From the NCBI GenBank assembly GCA_946699065.1, contig CAMPDV010000139.1, positions 310,001 through 374,000 of the forward strand: DNA of 64,000 bases, read 5' to 3'. Source of the DNA: Loxodes magnus. Taxonomy: Eukaryota; Ciliophora; Karyorelictea; Loxodida; Loxodidae. The position numbers were made by a program, and so were the translations under genes. The notes beneath the pieces were generated by a model that did not search any database, was not told the DNA's origin, and was given only the letters and a program-made list of their open reading frames with translations. Positions 50,930 to 62,927 of the stretch are shown piece after piece (position 1 is the first letter of the stretch; each line of letters starts with the position of its first letter).

Positions 50930-53900
50930 ATGAAGCTTATACTGCTGCTTGTAATATTGTGCTATGCACTCTCTTTTCTATGTGGGGACTAAATTGATTC
51001 TAGTGTTGTTAAAGTCGTGAATACCAGTTTGTAGGGTACTAACATAAGGGCGAGAAAGGAGCAACCTATAAGAATTATGTTCGAGCTTTAAGAAAACTCT
51101 GACTCTATGGATTAAACTGACAGCTTCTTTAGAAATGAGCTGCTTCCTTACCTTAAAAGTTACTTAAGTTCCTTGATAAAGCTATGGAGTTCTTGAGACA
51201 GTGTAAATTTATATCCTTATGGAGGATAAAAATGCAATCAGTTGAATATATCTTCAAAGTATAACAATGGTAGTTGGCCATACGATCTCTTCATCTTTGT
51301 TCATAGTTACTTTGATCCTTAATCAGAGCAAGCTATTTCAACTAGTTCTTGCCTATAAGCTAGTTCATATATGAGGCCACTTGCAGGAGAAATAAGACTT
51401 AATAAATATTTTTTCTCCCAATATGATTTTCAGAATGGCATTAGTTTATCACTTCATGGTATGTTGCATTTACTTGGATTTAACAAGTATTTTTCATAAT
51501 ACTTCATAAACCCAGAAACTGGGTAAAAATATGATAGTATTACTTTCCAAGACCGAATAAGAGGAAAGGCAGTTACGTAGTTAAGACTTCCAAAATCAAC
51601 TTAAGCTTTCAGAGACTAAATTGATTGCTCTCTTGCTTATTTGGAACTTGAAGACGCAGGAAATAACGGAGACACTTCCTATCATTTAGAATCAAGACTA
51701 TTATTTAATGACCTAACAACTTAGGTATTTACTGATAATAAAGTTATAACCAACATTACTTTGGCATTACTGTATGATATGGGATGGTATATCCCTAACT
51801 TTAGTATGGCTTAATTTATGGAATTTGGTTATAAAGCAGGATGCAATTTCTTACAAAAGAAGTGTATAAAAGGTGGCAAACCTTCCTTTGAAGAATTCTG
51901 TTAGGATAGTGATTAAATAACTTGCTCACCTGATATGAGAAGTATAGCAACATGCTATACTTAAGAATATAATTATGATCTAGATTTAGCTTTCAAGTAC
52001 TATGAGAATCCAAAGAAAGGAGGATTAATAGAAGAAATGGATTTTTGTCCTGTAGCAATAAAACTCTCTAATATGAACTGCTAGGGATCAAGTTAAGAGT
52101 ACTATAATAACTTACAAACATACTAAGAGACTCTTGGATTTTAGTCTAGATGCTATTAGGGTATAATAAATGGAAAAAGAAATGCCTTCTGCTTCTAAAC
52201 TGCTTGTGACGAGAACAATAACATTTGACTGACTTTTAACAATGGTACTAGAAAATTATGTCCTTAGGGAACAAATATACCTCATCCTTCTGTACCAAAT
52301 ACTTAAATAAACTGTCCAGCTAGGTAAGAACGAATATGTTAATCAGTAAAAGGAGAAATTAGATGCTCTAAAAGATGTGCTCGTTGCTCTATTGACGGAA
52401 ATATTTGTTTTCAGTGCAAAGAAGGATTTTATTTCCAAAATGGAACATGCATAACATGTGAAAATTAATATATCTACTAAGGCTAGTGCTATCAGAACTG
52501 TCCACCGGAGGCACCATTAGCAATGATCATTAAAGTAAGTCAAACCTCTTAGTAGTCAAATTAAAAATAATGCTATGAGCAATGTCCTTAAGGATTATAA
52601 GCTTAAGGAACTTATTGTATTCAAGATAATTCTAGTTCTATACGTTCCTTATCTTCTATTTGTAAGTTTAGTTCTTGATAGTTTTGCTAAGAAATACAGG
52701 ACATTTGTTGGGATTTAAATGGATGGAGATCATCTTCGTATGAATGCTTGATGAATATATACAGCTACTGCTGTACATATTAGGATTCTGAATGCTAATA
52801 ACTTAAGTAAAATGATATTCATAGATTTAGTTAGAATGACTGTAATGATTGAAAGACTCCTTAACCAATTAATGCTACTTTGTATACCATTTAAAACGAA
52901 GTCTATATATACTTCAATAAAAGGACTGGGTACACTAACAAAAAGTTTGAGTGCTAAGAAATAATCGCAGAAGTTGAAAAATATGGCCAAAATGCGATAT
53001 GCTAATGAAATGATAATAAGGATACTATAGTGATATCATTAGGAGAATAACACGCTCTTTATCAAAATTATCAAGTAGAGTTGATAGAAGGAGTGATAAA
53101 CTCTACTCATCAATACTCAACATAACTAAGATCCAACTTATCAGTTACTCTTCTTTTTAAATATCAAAATGCTAACATAAAAGATAGTACAAATGATACT
53201 CATGTTTACTTGTATGATTTACCTATAAGAGTATACGTTAAAAATTAGAAACAATACTATGATAAATAATGGTGGTTTATTTAAACGATTCCTGAAAATG
53301 AAAAATTTAAGGAATGATTAACAGATTAAAATAAATAAGCTTGAACTCCAACCTAGTTGCTATAAGATTATGTCTCCTTAAATATCTCTTAGCATTTTCT
53401 TCAGAACTCTTTTAAAATAATCGTAAGAGTATAAGTGATAAGAAATTATAAGAGTATAATTGATTGATATTACAACAAAGATATCATAGTTTGTCCTTTT
53501 AGTTCATAAGAAACCTGTTTGAGTAGTAAAAACATTTGTTGGGATAGATGATAAAATCCTTAATTTTAAAACGAAAGCTGTGAAGCTCTAACTTGTGAAT
53601 TTTGCAGTAAGGAGAACAACTAATGTTCGGATTTCCATATTTAGGACGATTATAATTAACTAAATCAATAAATCTGCTAGAAAAAAGTAACTTTAACACT
53701 TCAAAAAGCTGTTCTATAAGAAAATCAAAATGAAATCTAGCTTCGTTTCGATTAAACATCTGGATTTGATAATTTCTAATTCTAATGTTCAGATATAATC
53801 GAAGAACCGTATAAATATGGAGAAAATGCGTAATGCTGATTAAGATAAAACATAGTATCAATAATACTTGGAGATCAAGCATAACTGATATTAGAAATGT

Positions 53901-56900
53901 CAGTTGAATTAAAATAAAAACTGATAAAGATCAATGAAGGATACTTTTATTTTAGAAGTGATTCCACAATAATCTTGGAAGTTCCTTTTTTGCCAAAAAT
54001 TTAAATGAAGGAGATAAATGTAACAAAATTTAAGTCTAAAAACGATGATTTAACTTTATAAGCTTCTGTTATCGATAGATATCATGTTGCTGTAAAATAC
54101 TGATGGGACATAAAATTGGATCCAGAAATTAAAAACTTTAATAAAAACTTTACTAAATGAAATAGCTCTAATAACAGCCCCAAATAATATTCTGATGAGA
54201 AATCGAGTTACATCATTCAAAATAGTTACTTAAATGAAACTGAAAAAGTAATTATTAAAGTATGAACATAGTCTTGGACAGGAAACATCTCAAAATCTTT
54301 AAATCTTACCTTTGATATTTAAGGCTGGTGAAATTCAAGCCTAAGCTTTATCACTTTAAATAACTCATAGTTTGAAGAATACACAAGTATTTAAATATTA
54401 TTTAAAATTAAAGGCATAGAAGATATAAAAAAATAGAAGGTTTAATGGAGCTTGAAAAATATGAATGGTCCTTTGGTAAATAATCTAAATGTAAGTTAGA
54501 TTTAAAAAAATGACTCAAATGTAGATGTTCAAAATTAAGAAACTAATTACTAAATCTAAATACCTCCAGGTGTTCTCAATAATTCTTACTGATATTTGAT
54601 AAAAGCAACATTAGCAAACAATTATGTCTAATATATCAATATTAGCGTTATAAAATCTGATTTAAATTGTTCTATAAAACCATCTAGTGGGTAAAATTGG
54701 ATAACGAATTTCACTCTTGCATGCGAAGAAATTTAAGTTGAAGGTCACAATAAAAAAATCAGCTATAATCTGTACTTTACAGAAAACAATGAAAAAACAG
54801 ATATCTTTAAAAATAAAGCAAAATTAGAAAATAGCTTTTTCTTACCAAATGTTGATGAATAATAAAATTTATTGGTACTTACAGCTGAAGTTTATATCTC
54901 GTAAGAATTTTATAATAATAAAAATATATCTATTGAGGTAAGTAAAGTATAACTAAATATAAATAATGAATTAGCCTAACTTAAAAAATTTGATTCTAAC
55001 ATGCTAGCCTTAGATTATCTTAAAGATATAGCATAAGAAATTTCAATTAACTCTAATCAAGTAACTACTTTTTCTTTTAACAAATACCTTAAACTTTTAG
55101 TTTCTAAAGTGACTAATGAAAAGGAATTAAGTTTAGCACTTGAAAGTTTATCTCTTGTGAATGTAAGTGTTACCTAAGCGAGACTGTAAAGCTACATAAA
55201 CTATATTTACAAATGTATAATCTAGACTTAGAACTATCTTATATAATAGGATTAGCTAACAACTCTTTTTGGTATATTAAATGGAATTGCGAAAATCTAG
55301 ACAAGTGAAAAGGATAATACCAGGTAAAGAAATCTACTAGAGAAAGTAGAAATAGAATCTGCTAACTCTCATTCTAGACTTTTACAGAATGATTATATTT
55401 AATAGACTACAGTATATAATATAACCAAATAGGCTCTAATATCTTATATTAGTAAGAAAGAAAATAAAGACTAGTAATATAATTTCAGTTATGAAAATAT
55501 GTAAGGGTATGTAGCTATGTATGCTCATTTAAATTATACAAAGGAACTTTACTTTGAGAAATTTCAAGTCAAAATAAAAGAAAACTTTACTGATTAAAAC
55601 TTAGCAGTTCTCCATTTCTCGTTTAGCTACAATCCTGTTAACACAAGCGATGCAAAGCTTAAAGATTACTTGATATTTGAAATTTATAAGATAAACAGTG
55701 CTGATTATTAGAAGAGTTCTGATTAGCATGCTACCTTTTAGAAAGAAGTATTTTCTACTGAGTTTATTCTAAAAGAACAGCTCCCTGAATAAGAGGATTA
55801 TTAATGCTAGTGATGGGATGAAGTTCTATCAGAATGACAAAATGATATTTGCAATCCAGATAGCGAGAAAAACTATCAGTCATGCGACTGTGATTATTCA
55901 GGAATCATTAGATATGAATTCTTTACATAAGATAATCAAATAAACCATATTCCTACTTATATTCTATCGGGTATTTTTTGCTTTTGCTTAATCCTTTTTG
56001 TGGTTTAGCGTCTAATTTATAGGATCAAAAATAAAAAAGAGCCAATACAAGCTTAAGATTAGCAAAATAAGTAATAGATCTCTAAATGTTAGTTATGATA
56101 GTCATATTTATCTATCACTGGACCTTTTACTTTCAAACATCAAACTAAGATCAACTAAACAACTCTGCTACTTAATAGCTTCACTAATGCATTTATATGC
56201 TTCATTGCTAATCTTTTAATTATTTAATCCTAGGAAATAGTGCTTGATAAGATAAAATGAGCATTTATAATAGGATCTTTTGGTATTGCATAGAAGGCAC
56301 TGCTACTTAGTATGTAAGTTTTGGCTAACAAAATTCAAATGATTATACAAAGCTTATTAGTCATCACAAGCTTAGCTTTTTCTATTTGGTACTGCTATTT
56401 AAGCGATCACTAAAATACTTTGGTATCTACATGATGCTTAGTTAGCATATCTATCTACTTTATACTATATGATCCTATTTTCACCTTCATTTTTGTTCTG
56501 CTTTTTCAAAAATGTATTAGAAATGAAAATCCTAATCAGACAGATACACAGCAAGTTAATGGAATTAGTTAACCTTTAGCAAATGAGAATCCATAAAACT
56601 CGATACTTGATATAGGTAATTAATAGACTAATATTGTAGCTTAACCACCTAATAACATAGCCTCATAACCAAACATCGAAATTATGAATTGAAATAAGTG
56701 TTTTCAATAACCTATTAATCATAATGATGTATAACTTGATCCAGATATAAGCAACTAGAGTCAAAACTCATAAGAGGAAGCATAATAAAATGAACTTCCT
56801 TAAGAGTAAAATATCAAGCCATAAGGAGACCAAAGCTTATAATAAGGGATAAATGAAGAGTAAAAATAACCATCTATCGTTAGTAGTAACTTACCAATCT

Positions 56901-57370
56901 CTGAATATTGAAGTAAAGATAGTGTGAGTATTAACTAGAATTCAAGTAATTTAAATTCTAGTTAGTCGATAGAAGATGGAGTTTGAATTACTTTAATAGA
57001 TGAAAATGACTTTTAAAAAATAATAAGAGTTAGCAAATAAGAAACTATTAAAGCATTTAAGGATAATGTAGCCATAATTTTAGGGTATAATGTAGCTTAA
57101 ACCAGAATTCATTATAAATAAAAGTGTTTTGAAGATAGTTAGAAATAAGACTATGATAAACAATTAGGCTAGCTAGGATTCAATGATTATGAAATATGTT
57201 AAGCATTTTAATCCTAAATTCCTAATGATTATTAGCAAGACGAAAGAATCTAAAGAGTAAGAGAACAACTATAGAAGTCAAATTAAAGCATTAATTATAG
57301 CAGTAGTTAAAGTATACCTAATGGAGAATAGGTAAATAAAGAAGCCAGTGAAATAGTACAACGGAATTGA
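50930..57370 (+). CDS. lsh2: paralogue of lsh1
   Basis: A second intact copy, 2146 residues to its first tail TGA (57368-57370), or 2151 to a second at 57383. Same order: signal peptide, leishmanolysin-like domain with the same HGMLH at 176-180 (codons 51455-51469), third His and Met-turn change, Cys-rich region, REJ-like region, GPS-like site (CQWWDEVLSEW, then CDCDYSGII), about six membrane segments, ubiquitin-like C-terminus (ITLIDENDFQKIIRV). Identity with lsh1 is not even: almost identical over the first 750 or so codons, then strongly diverged through the REJ-like part, near-identical again around the membrane segments, with a different Asn/Gln-rich cytosolic linker (56.53-56.88 kb), then again near-identical in the ubiquitin-like part. 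The intact frame in both diverged parts shows that both are under selection or recently were. Confidence 0.9.
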
Positions 57371-57783
57371 TTTAGTATCAAATGACTTTTACTATCGTAT
57401 ATTTTTATATATTAACTGCTTGTAAATTTAAATCTCATTGAAAAGCCTTTATGGCTTTTTATAATAATATAGTTATAAGTATTAATCTATACTTCTCTTT
57501 CTCCTTATAATATGTTTATCTCTACTTGCTACTAATCCAAATATATGTGGTTTTATATACTTTCATGACTCTTTCTGTTCTTTTTCTCTATATTTAGCTC
57601 ATCTTTTTGTTTTAATATCAATCCATGATAGTTGCAGTAAAGTACCTTGAATTTAAATATCATAACTTTCTTAATTAGGAAATTTATCTAAATTCAGTTA
57701 AACTGAGTCACTATATGTAATACTCTATATCTAATTAAGATAAAGGGAGCATTATTTTACTAATTAGGTTGGATTTGAATGAG

Positions 57784-57900
57784 ATGAATCATGCAAATGT
57801 CAGAAGAAATAAGATATGGTAGGCAACTAGAGTAGGATAGTAATAATAATGAATAGTAAATTAATTAATGTGACACTAGCTTTAATTGGTTAGCCACGAG
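57784..57900 (+). pseudogene. Gene X copy 2, truncated 5' fragment
   Basis: ATG at 57784 with MNHANVRRNKIW, matching the start of gene X at 28309 (MNHANVRGNNQG). The preceding flank also matches. Similarity ends after about 40 codons, where the minus-strand LINE-C tail begins. Therefore a truncated copy. Confidence 0.6.
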
Positions 57901-59040
57901 TCACTATATTAATTATAATAAATGCTTACGTTTCCTTCTTGCTTTACTATATTTGCTTCGTTTTCTTCTGCTTACTATAAAGCATTTTGCATGAAATCCA
58001 TCATCTCTTAGCTTGATTGTTCTGAGTCTATTTCCATTATAAGGATCCTCCTACAGCAATATTATTCTTTACTACATTTATTCTCTTGTTGTCTTTCATT
58101 GTTCACGTTCTCATAATATGCTATCTGTTAATTTTCTCTCGGTACATCTGAAGTTTGCTTCTAAGTTAGTTTAGAATTATATTAGTATTTCTTGACTTAT
58201 TTTTTGTTTTTTCACTCTTGCTAGATTTTTATACTCATTGTACTCATTTGAGTCCGCTCTATAATATTTCCTATTATTTTTAATTACTTTTTTCTAAGTA
58301 TCCTTGTCTCCTCTTAATTAATATTTCTTTTATAAAGTCTTTAGCTTTTGAGTCTATTTGTTCCCTGTAGCTTTCTTTTACAGAACATATCAACTGTTCA
58401 AATTTATAATTTCCTTAAGTTATTTCATTTAACTAGAATTATGTAAGGCATTATAAATCTAGCTGTTTTCTATGTATCGCTAATTCAATTATTCCTAAAA
58501 TAAGCTTCTTGCCTCTAGTATTATTAAGCATGTCTCTATAATATGAATTTCGTTTTCTTCTTCTGTTTAGCAGTATCTGTAAATGGCAATTTCAATAAAT
58601 CGTCTTTCCTTAAGTTCTTTAACTGATCCTTCACATTTTGCTAGTATTCTAAATAAGTAGCATATTTCTTATTTTCTTTGCTTATTATATTTGAAATAAT
58701 TAGGTTGCCTTCGAATATAGCTTTCCATTCGTTGATTACAATATAAGAAGCAAGTGGTCATATTATTCTGACTTTCTAACGCTATTATTCCGTTATGGAA
58801 TCTTATTTATTCTTCAATTATATTTTCTATAATTTTGCCTTCTCAGCTTTCTTGTGTGCTGATTTGATCATTTAGCCATATACTTTCCATTACTTTTCTT
58901 TAGTATATTTCAAATATGAAATTGTTACTTTTAGTCAGTTAGCATTTCCATTCATCTATAGTGTTATTCTAGTTTAGTAGCAGCTTTCTTCTGGATAATA
59001 AGATATGCTTCCATAGCCAAATACTGTGTTTTGAATAGAG
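57901..59040 (-). mobile_element. LINE-C, 5'-truncated non-LTR retrotransposon end
   Basis: Minus-strand coding-like sequence starts abruptly near 59.04 kb inside the ORF2 region after the reverse transcriptase (TVFGYGSISYYPEES, compare FGYGSEYSPFLK in LINE-A) and continues to the C-terminal finger (EICYLFRILAKCEG; EENEIHIIETCLIILEAR). Frame changes are present (for example at ALESQNNMTTCFLYCNQRM). No RT core is present, so this is a dead-on-arrival type 5'-truncated copy. Confidence 0.7.
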
Positions 59041-59339
59041 CGAGAGAAGATATACCAAAGGATTTTCCATAGTGCTTTGAATAACTAATAGTTAGATGTT
59101 GGGAATAGGATCCTGAAAATAGATTGGAAATGGAAGTCATCAAATTAAATTAGATTTGAGGTTATAGCAATAGGAATAAAAGATTTAGTATCAACAAGTT
59201 GGATAAGTAGTTCAAACTAATGAACTCTAGATAGGAGGTAAAGAGAAGATTGCTTAGAAATAAGAAAAGAGAATTACCAATAAAACAGTAGATTTTAAAA
59301 TAAAGGAATCTTAAGAATAATATAAAATTTAGAATTTAA

Positions 59340-60400
59340 GTAAGGTAAATAGAGAGCAATTGAAGGCCTTTTTGGAGTTATTTAAGAGTAGACAATAGAA
59401 GAAAATAGTTTCATAATGTATTCAATATAAGCTAGAACGTAGATTTTTTATTATAGATGAATAAAATAAATTCAGCTAAGGCTCAACAAGCTCTTCTTTA
59501 GATCTAAAATATTACTAAGAATCAGCCAAAACTATAATAAGCTTTAGCAAATATCATTTCAATCTTGAGTGCATGAATTACTCTTTCATATAATAAAACT
59601 TCTAAGGATTAAATTTATCAGATGCAGACTTATCTGGTGTAACTTTTACTAATTGCAATTTATCAAACTCTAACTTCCAATTTGCTAGTCTCCGTAATAC
59701 TAAGGTTATTAATTGTAATCTTGATAAATCTGATTTCACCAATATCACTACGAAATACCCACATATCCTCTCTGGTCATATTCATTATGTAACTTCTGTA
59801 GACTTACCAATTTACAGCCAATATATATAGTATCGAGTTCTTATGATACCACAATAAAAATATGAGACTTAGCTACGAAGGAATTAAACAGTGCATTGAA
59901 AGACCATAAAATGAATCTGTAACCTTTGTAGCCATAACAATCGACAGCAAGTATGTAGTATCAGGTACTGAAAATAGAAAAACAAAGATATGAAACTTAA
60001 CTAAAAATAAGTTGAAGAGTACATTAAATGGCCACAAATATCTTGTATTATCTGTTACATTATCAAGTGACAATAAAAATATAGTATCAGGATCAGGTGA
60101 TAGAATAATAATAAAATGGGATATGAATACAGGATAATAATTATAGAAGTTAATAGGTCATTAATATGCAGTATATTCAGTAAAAATAACTAAGGATAGT
60201 AATTGAATAATATCAGGATCGATGGATAAAACAGAATATCTATTGGGAACATTACAAGGCCATATAGATACAGTGGGTAGCTTGACAATATCAAGTGACA
60301 ACAAGTGGACAGTATCAGGTAAAGGGTTTTTATTATATGGTGGTTTAAGTAAAGATTTCACAATGAGAAGATGGAACATCTAGAGAATATTGAGTTAAAC
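59340..60400 (+). pseudogene. Pentapeptide-repeat / WD40 protein, frameshifted
   Basis: From about 59480: SLDLKYYQESAKTII, SFSKYHFNLECMNYSF, then pentapeptide repeats (GLNLSDADLSGVTFTNCNLS, SNSNFQFASL, VINCNLDKSDF), then WD40 units: HILSGHIHYVTSVDLP; VSSSYDTTIKIWDLATKEL; ESVTFVAITIDSKYVVSG; KIWNLTKNKLKSTLNGHKYL; IVSGSGDRIIIKWDMNTGQQ; WIISGSMDKT, cut short; GHIDTVGSLTISSDNKW. At least two small indels break the frame: an extra TA in a TA run near 59822-59828 and a missing A in an A run near 59907. One WD unit is shortened. In ciliates such combinations occur in NACHT/ATPase scaffold proteins; here the 5' end is not recognisable. Confidence 0.7.
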
Positions 60401-60789
60401 TTAAGAGTTAGGTACCAATTAATAATAGTAATAGGTAAGTATTATTAAAAAAATTTATCTTAATAAAGAAGATTAATTGGAATAAGTAATATAAACAGTA
60501 TGGACTAAAATTTAAGAATTGTAGTATGAAAAACGTATAAATGAATGAGGAGAACAAGGAGAAATATATAACTAGCTGAGAGACTGAATTATCAATTTAA
60601 AAATATTAAAGTATTTATTGATAATAAAAACAAAAAATAGTTTAAAACAGTGGGAAATTTGGAAACCTTAAAAATGCAAAAGGATAGCGTTTTGAAAAGA
60701 TTAAAAGAAGTAAGAAATTCAACTTGAAATAAAAAATATAAAAGTAAAAATTTGAGAAGTTACAATTCTAAAATTTTAAAGTTTAAATC

Positions 60790-61529
60790 AATAAGTAGAA
60801 TAAAAAAATTAATAATAAAATTGAAAAAAATTGAAAATTTCTTGCAATAAGCCCCTTCTAAACAGGATCCATCCCAATTGTTTTACGATCAACAAAATAT
60901 TCTTCAAGAACTCAAAGTTGTGCAATAAGAGAATTTTTAAATTTTAAGAAAAGTGTAAAAACTAGAAGGAAAAATCACATACCTAATGTATAATACTTAA
61001 ATACTAAAAAACGAAAATTCTCAAAGTCAATTTGAGAATTGAACAAATAGAATCCAAATTTAATCAATTAGAGGATTGACTGAAAGCTTTTCTAAAAAAT
61101 ACAACAACATATGATCCCATGGATGTGGAACTGAATCTATAATTAGAAAAAATTTCCACAGTAAAGAATAAAAAGTAATGCTGGAGATGCAGGAAATATG
61201 GAAATATTTTAAGATAATGTAGAAAATTTAAATAAAAATAAGAATTAGAAAACTTTAAGTTATGGAAATCCATAAGTAATCTATACTGCATTCCAGAAGG
61301 ACTCGTACATAGGAAAAAAAATTATATTGGAAGTGAAATACTGATGGATAGTGCATATGCACAATAAAAAAGAAATCATTAAATGCTTGGAATGAAACTC
61401 GGCTGAAATTAGTTTCCAATGGTTAATAGTGGAGAACGCACTACAGCAAGATATTTACATTAAGAAAATTACCCAAAAGAAAACTGGAAACGGAAAATTT
61501 AACAAATCTATTAAACTTTTTTAAAGTGA
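60790..61529 (+). pseudogene. Zinc-knuckle (gag-like) protein relic
   Basis: Two frames joined by a small indel near 61035: first a coiled coil (PSKQDPSQLFYDQQNILQEL, then KVQKLEGKITYLMYNTQIL), then IEQIESKFNQLEDWLKAF, a zinc knuckle CWRCRKYGNILRQC at 61179-61220 (C-x2-C-x4-N-x4-C; the His is Asn), and a tail ending TFLK-TGA at 61527-61529. Coiled coil plus CCHC is typical of Gag/ORF1 proteins of retroelements; it is broken and its zinc-binding His is lost. Which element family is unclear. Confidence 0.5.
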
Positions 61530-62635
61530 GGAACCCAAAAAGGGTGGTATCACTATAATTCATTTTATTATTATAATATTATTATTATAAAATTAAAAAT
61601 AGAAAAAAGGTTTTAAATAAAATAAAATTTAGAAACAAAATTAAAACGCAAACGAAAAAAATAAAAGGATGCCTACTAAAATATAAAGTAAAAATTAAAT
61701 AAAATTAGAAATGTATTTGATTTTGCTCAGCAAGAGTAAAAGAGAAAGTGTGATTGAGAACAAAGTTTGTAAAAACGGATAAAAAATGAAAAAGGGAAAT
61801 AGATTTTTAAAAGAGAAAAAAGTAAAAAATAAATTAATTATAAAGAGAAATTCAGAAGGGATAATAGAATAAAAAATAAAAGAAGTTTTACTTTAAAATA
61901 GAAGAAAATAAATTAAAAAATTAGGTAGCTTTTTATAAAAATTAATTTGAAATTTTAGAAGTAAAAATCTTTTAACTCAGCGTTTTATATAAAAAGAATT
62001 TAGAACTAAATTAAAGCCAAAAATGCAGGTATTAATTTGTAAATTTAAGAAAAATATAATTGTAAAAAGCAAGAAGAGAGAAAAGCGTAAAATATGATAA
62101 GAGTTTTGCATAAAAAGAAAAAACTTAAAATTAGTATTTAAGAAAAAAATTTAGAGTAAGGAAACAGAAAAAATTTAAAAAAGAGAAATCAAAATTTTGT
62201 AAAAAGAAAGAAATTTAAAAGAGGAAAAAAAGTACATAATTCTAAGAAACTAAAGATAAATAGAAATAAATAAAACATAAAAAATAGAAATAAATAAATG
62301 CTTTTATAAGAGATTTATACTCAAAAGATTTTTGGAACGAAAAAAAATAAAAAAAAGAATAACGAAGGTAGAAGCAGGAAAAATATCTAGAGAGTAAAAT
62401 GAGGTGAATGAGTCGAATATAAAAAGAACAATAAAAGGAAAAAATCCAAAACCATTTTTGTTCAGCTTTTACGCTAAAGAAAATGTTGTTTATTTATAAA
62501 TGTTTAATTGCAAATAATTTTTTAAGCATTTTGTACTAAAATTAAAAAAATACGCTTTTATATAAAGATAAAATATAAAAACCTTCAATCAAGGAATTTT
62601 CCCTTTTTAAGCTTTTATAAAATAATATATATTAT
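61530..62635. other. Extremely AT-rich, purine-biased non-coding DNA
   Basis: Plus strand consists largely of A/G-rich words (aaaagaaag, aaataaaat), with little C. All frames give low-complexity Lys/Asn/Ile/Gln peptides. No gene recognised. Confidence 0.6.
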
Positions 62636-62637
62636 AA
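62621..62637 (+). promoter_or_regulatory. TATA-like element upstream of the small RNA
   Basis: Sequence aataatatatattataa shortly before the predicted RNA start, as in U6-type Pol III promoters. In such AT-rich DNA it could be chance. Confidence 0.3.
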
Positions 62638-62901
62638 TGTTGCTAATAAATAGGGAGGAGCAATCCTCTAACTGATCATGACTTAAGATCTGGTACCAGG
62701 AAGTACCCATAGGCAAAGAACCGAACAAGAATCTTGGTAAGAGCCAAGAGAGAAGACAAGGACTAAAGAGGTATCAAGTAACATTATTGATGAAAGATGC
62801 CAGATTCTAAAGTCTCTTAGTGAGCATTCCGATCACGTCCTATAGAAGACAAAATTCACAAAAGATGCTAGGCCTGTGGAAGACTTCAGAAATTTTTTTT
62901 T
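62636..62901 (+). ncRNA. Unidentified structured small RNA, probably Pol III-transcribed
   Basis: A GC-richer island about 250 bases long in DNA that is otherwise strongly AT-rich. It holds perfect local hairpins: 62654-62659 with 62664-62669 around a GCAA tetraloop; 62692-62696 with 62703-62707 (GGTAC/GTACC) with a six-base loop; 62732-62737 with 62744-62749 (TCTTGG/CCAAGA) with a six-base loop. It ends in a run of nine T (62893-62901), the usual Pol III terminator, and is preceded at about 62621-62637 by a TATA-like element. I could not match it to tRNA, 5S, U6, SRP, RNase P/MRP or U3. Identity unknown; the plus-strand sense is deduced from the T run. Confidence 0.62.
62893..62901 (+). terminator. 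T9 run, Pol III terminator
   Basis: Nine consecutive T directly after the GC-richer island, consistent with RNA polymerase III termination on the plus strand. Confidence 0.5.
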
Positions 62902-62927
62902 GATTTAAAAAACTTTATTAAGTAACT

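Noticed and set aside
62636-62901. 5S rRNA, U6, SRP, U3 or tRNA identity for the RNA island
   Set aside because: Characteristic motifs of each (for example U6 ACAGAGA, SRP helix 8, tRNA B box, U3 box C/D layout) are not present in the right order.
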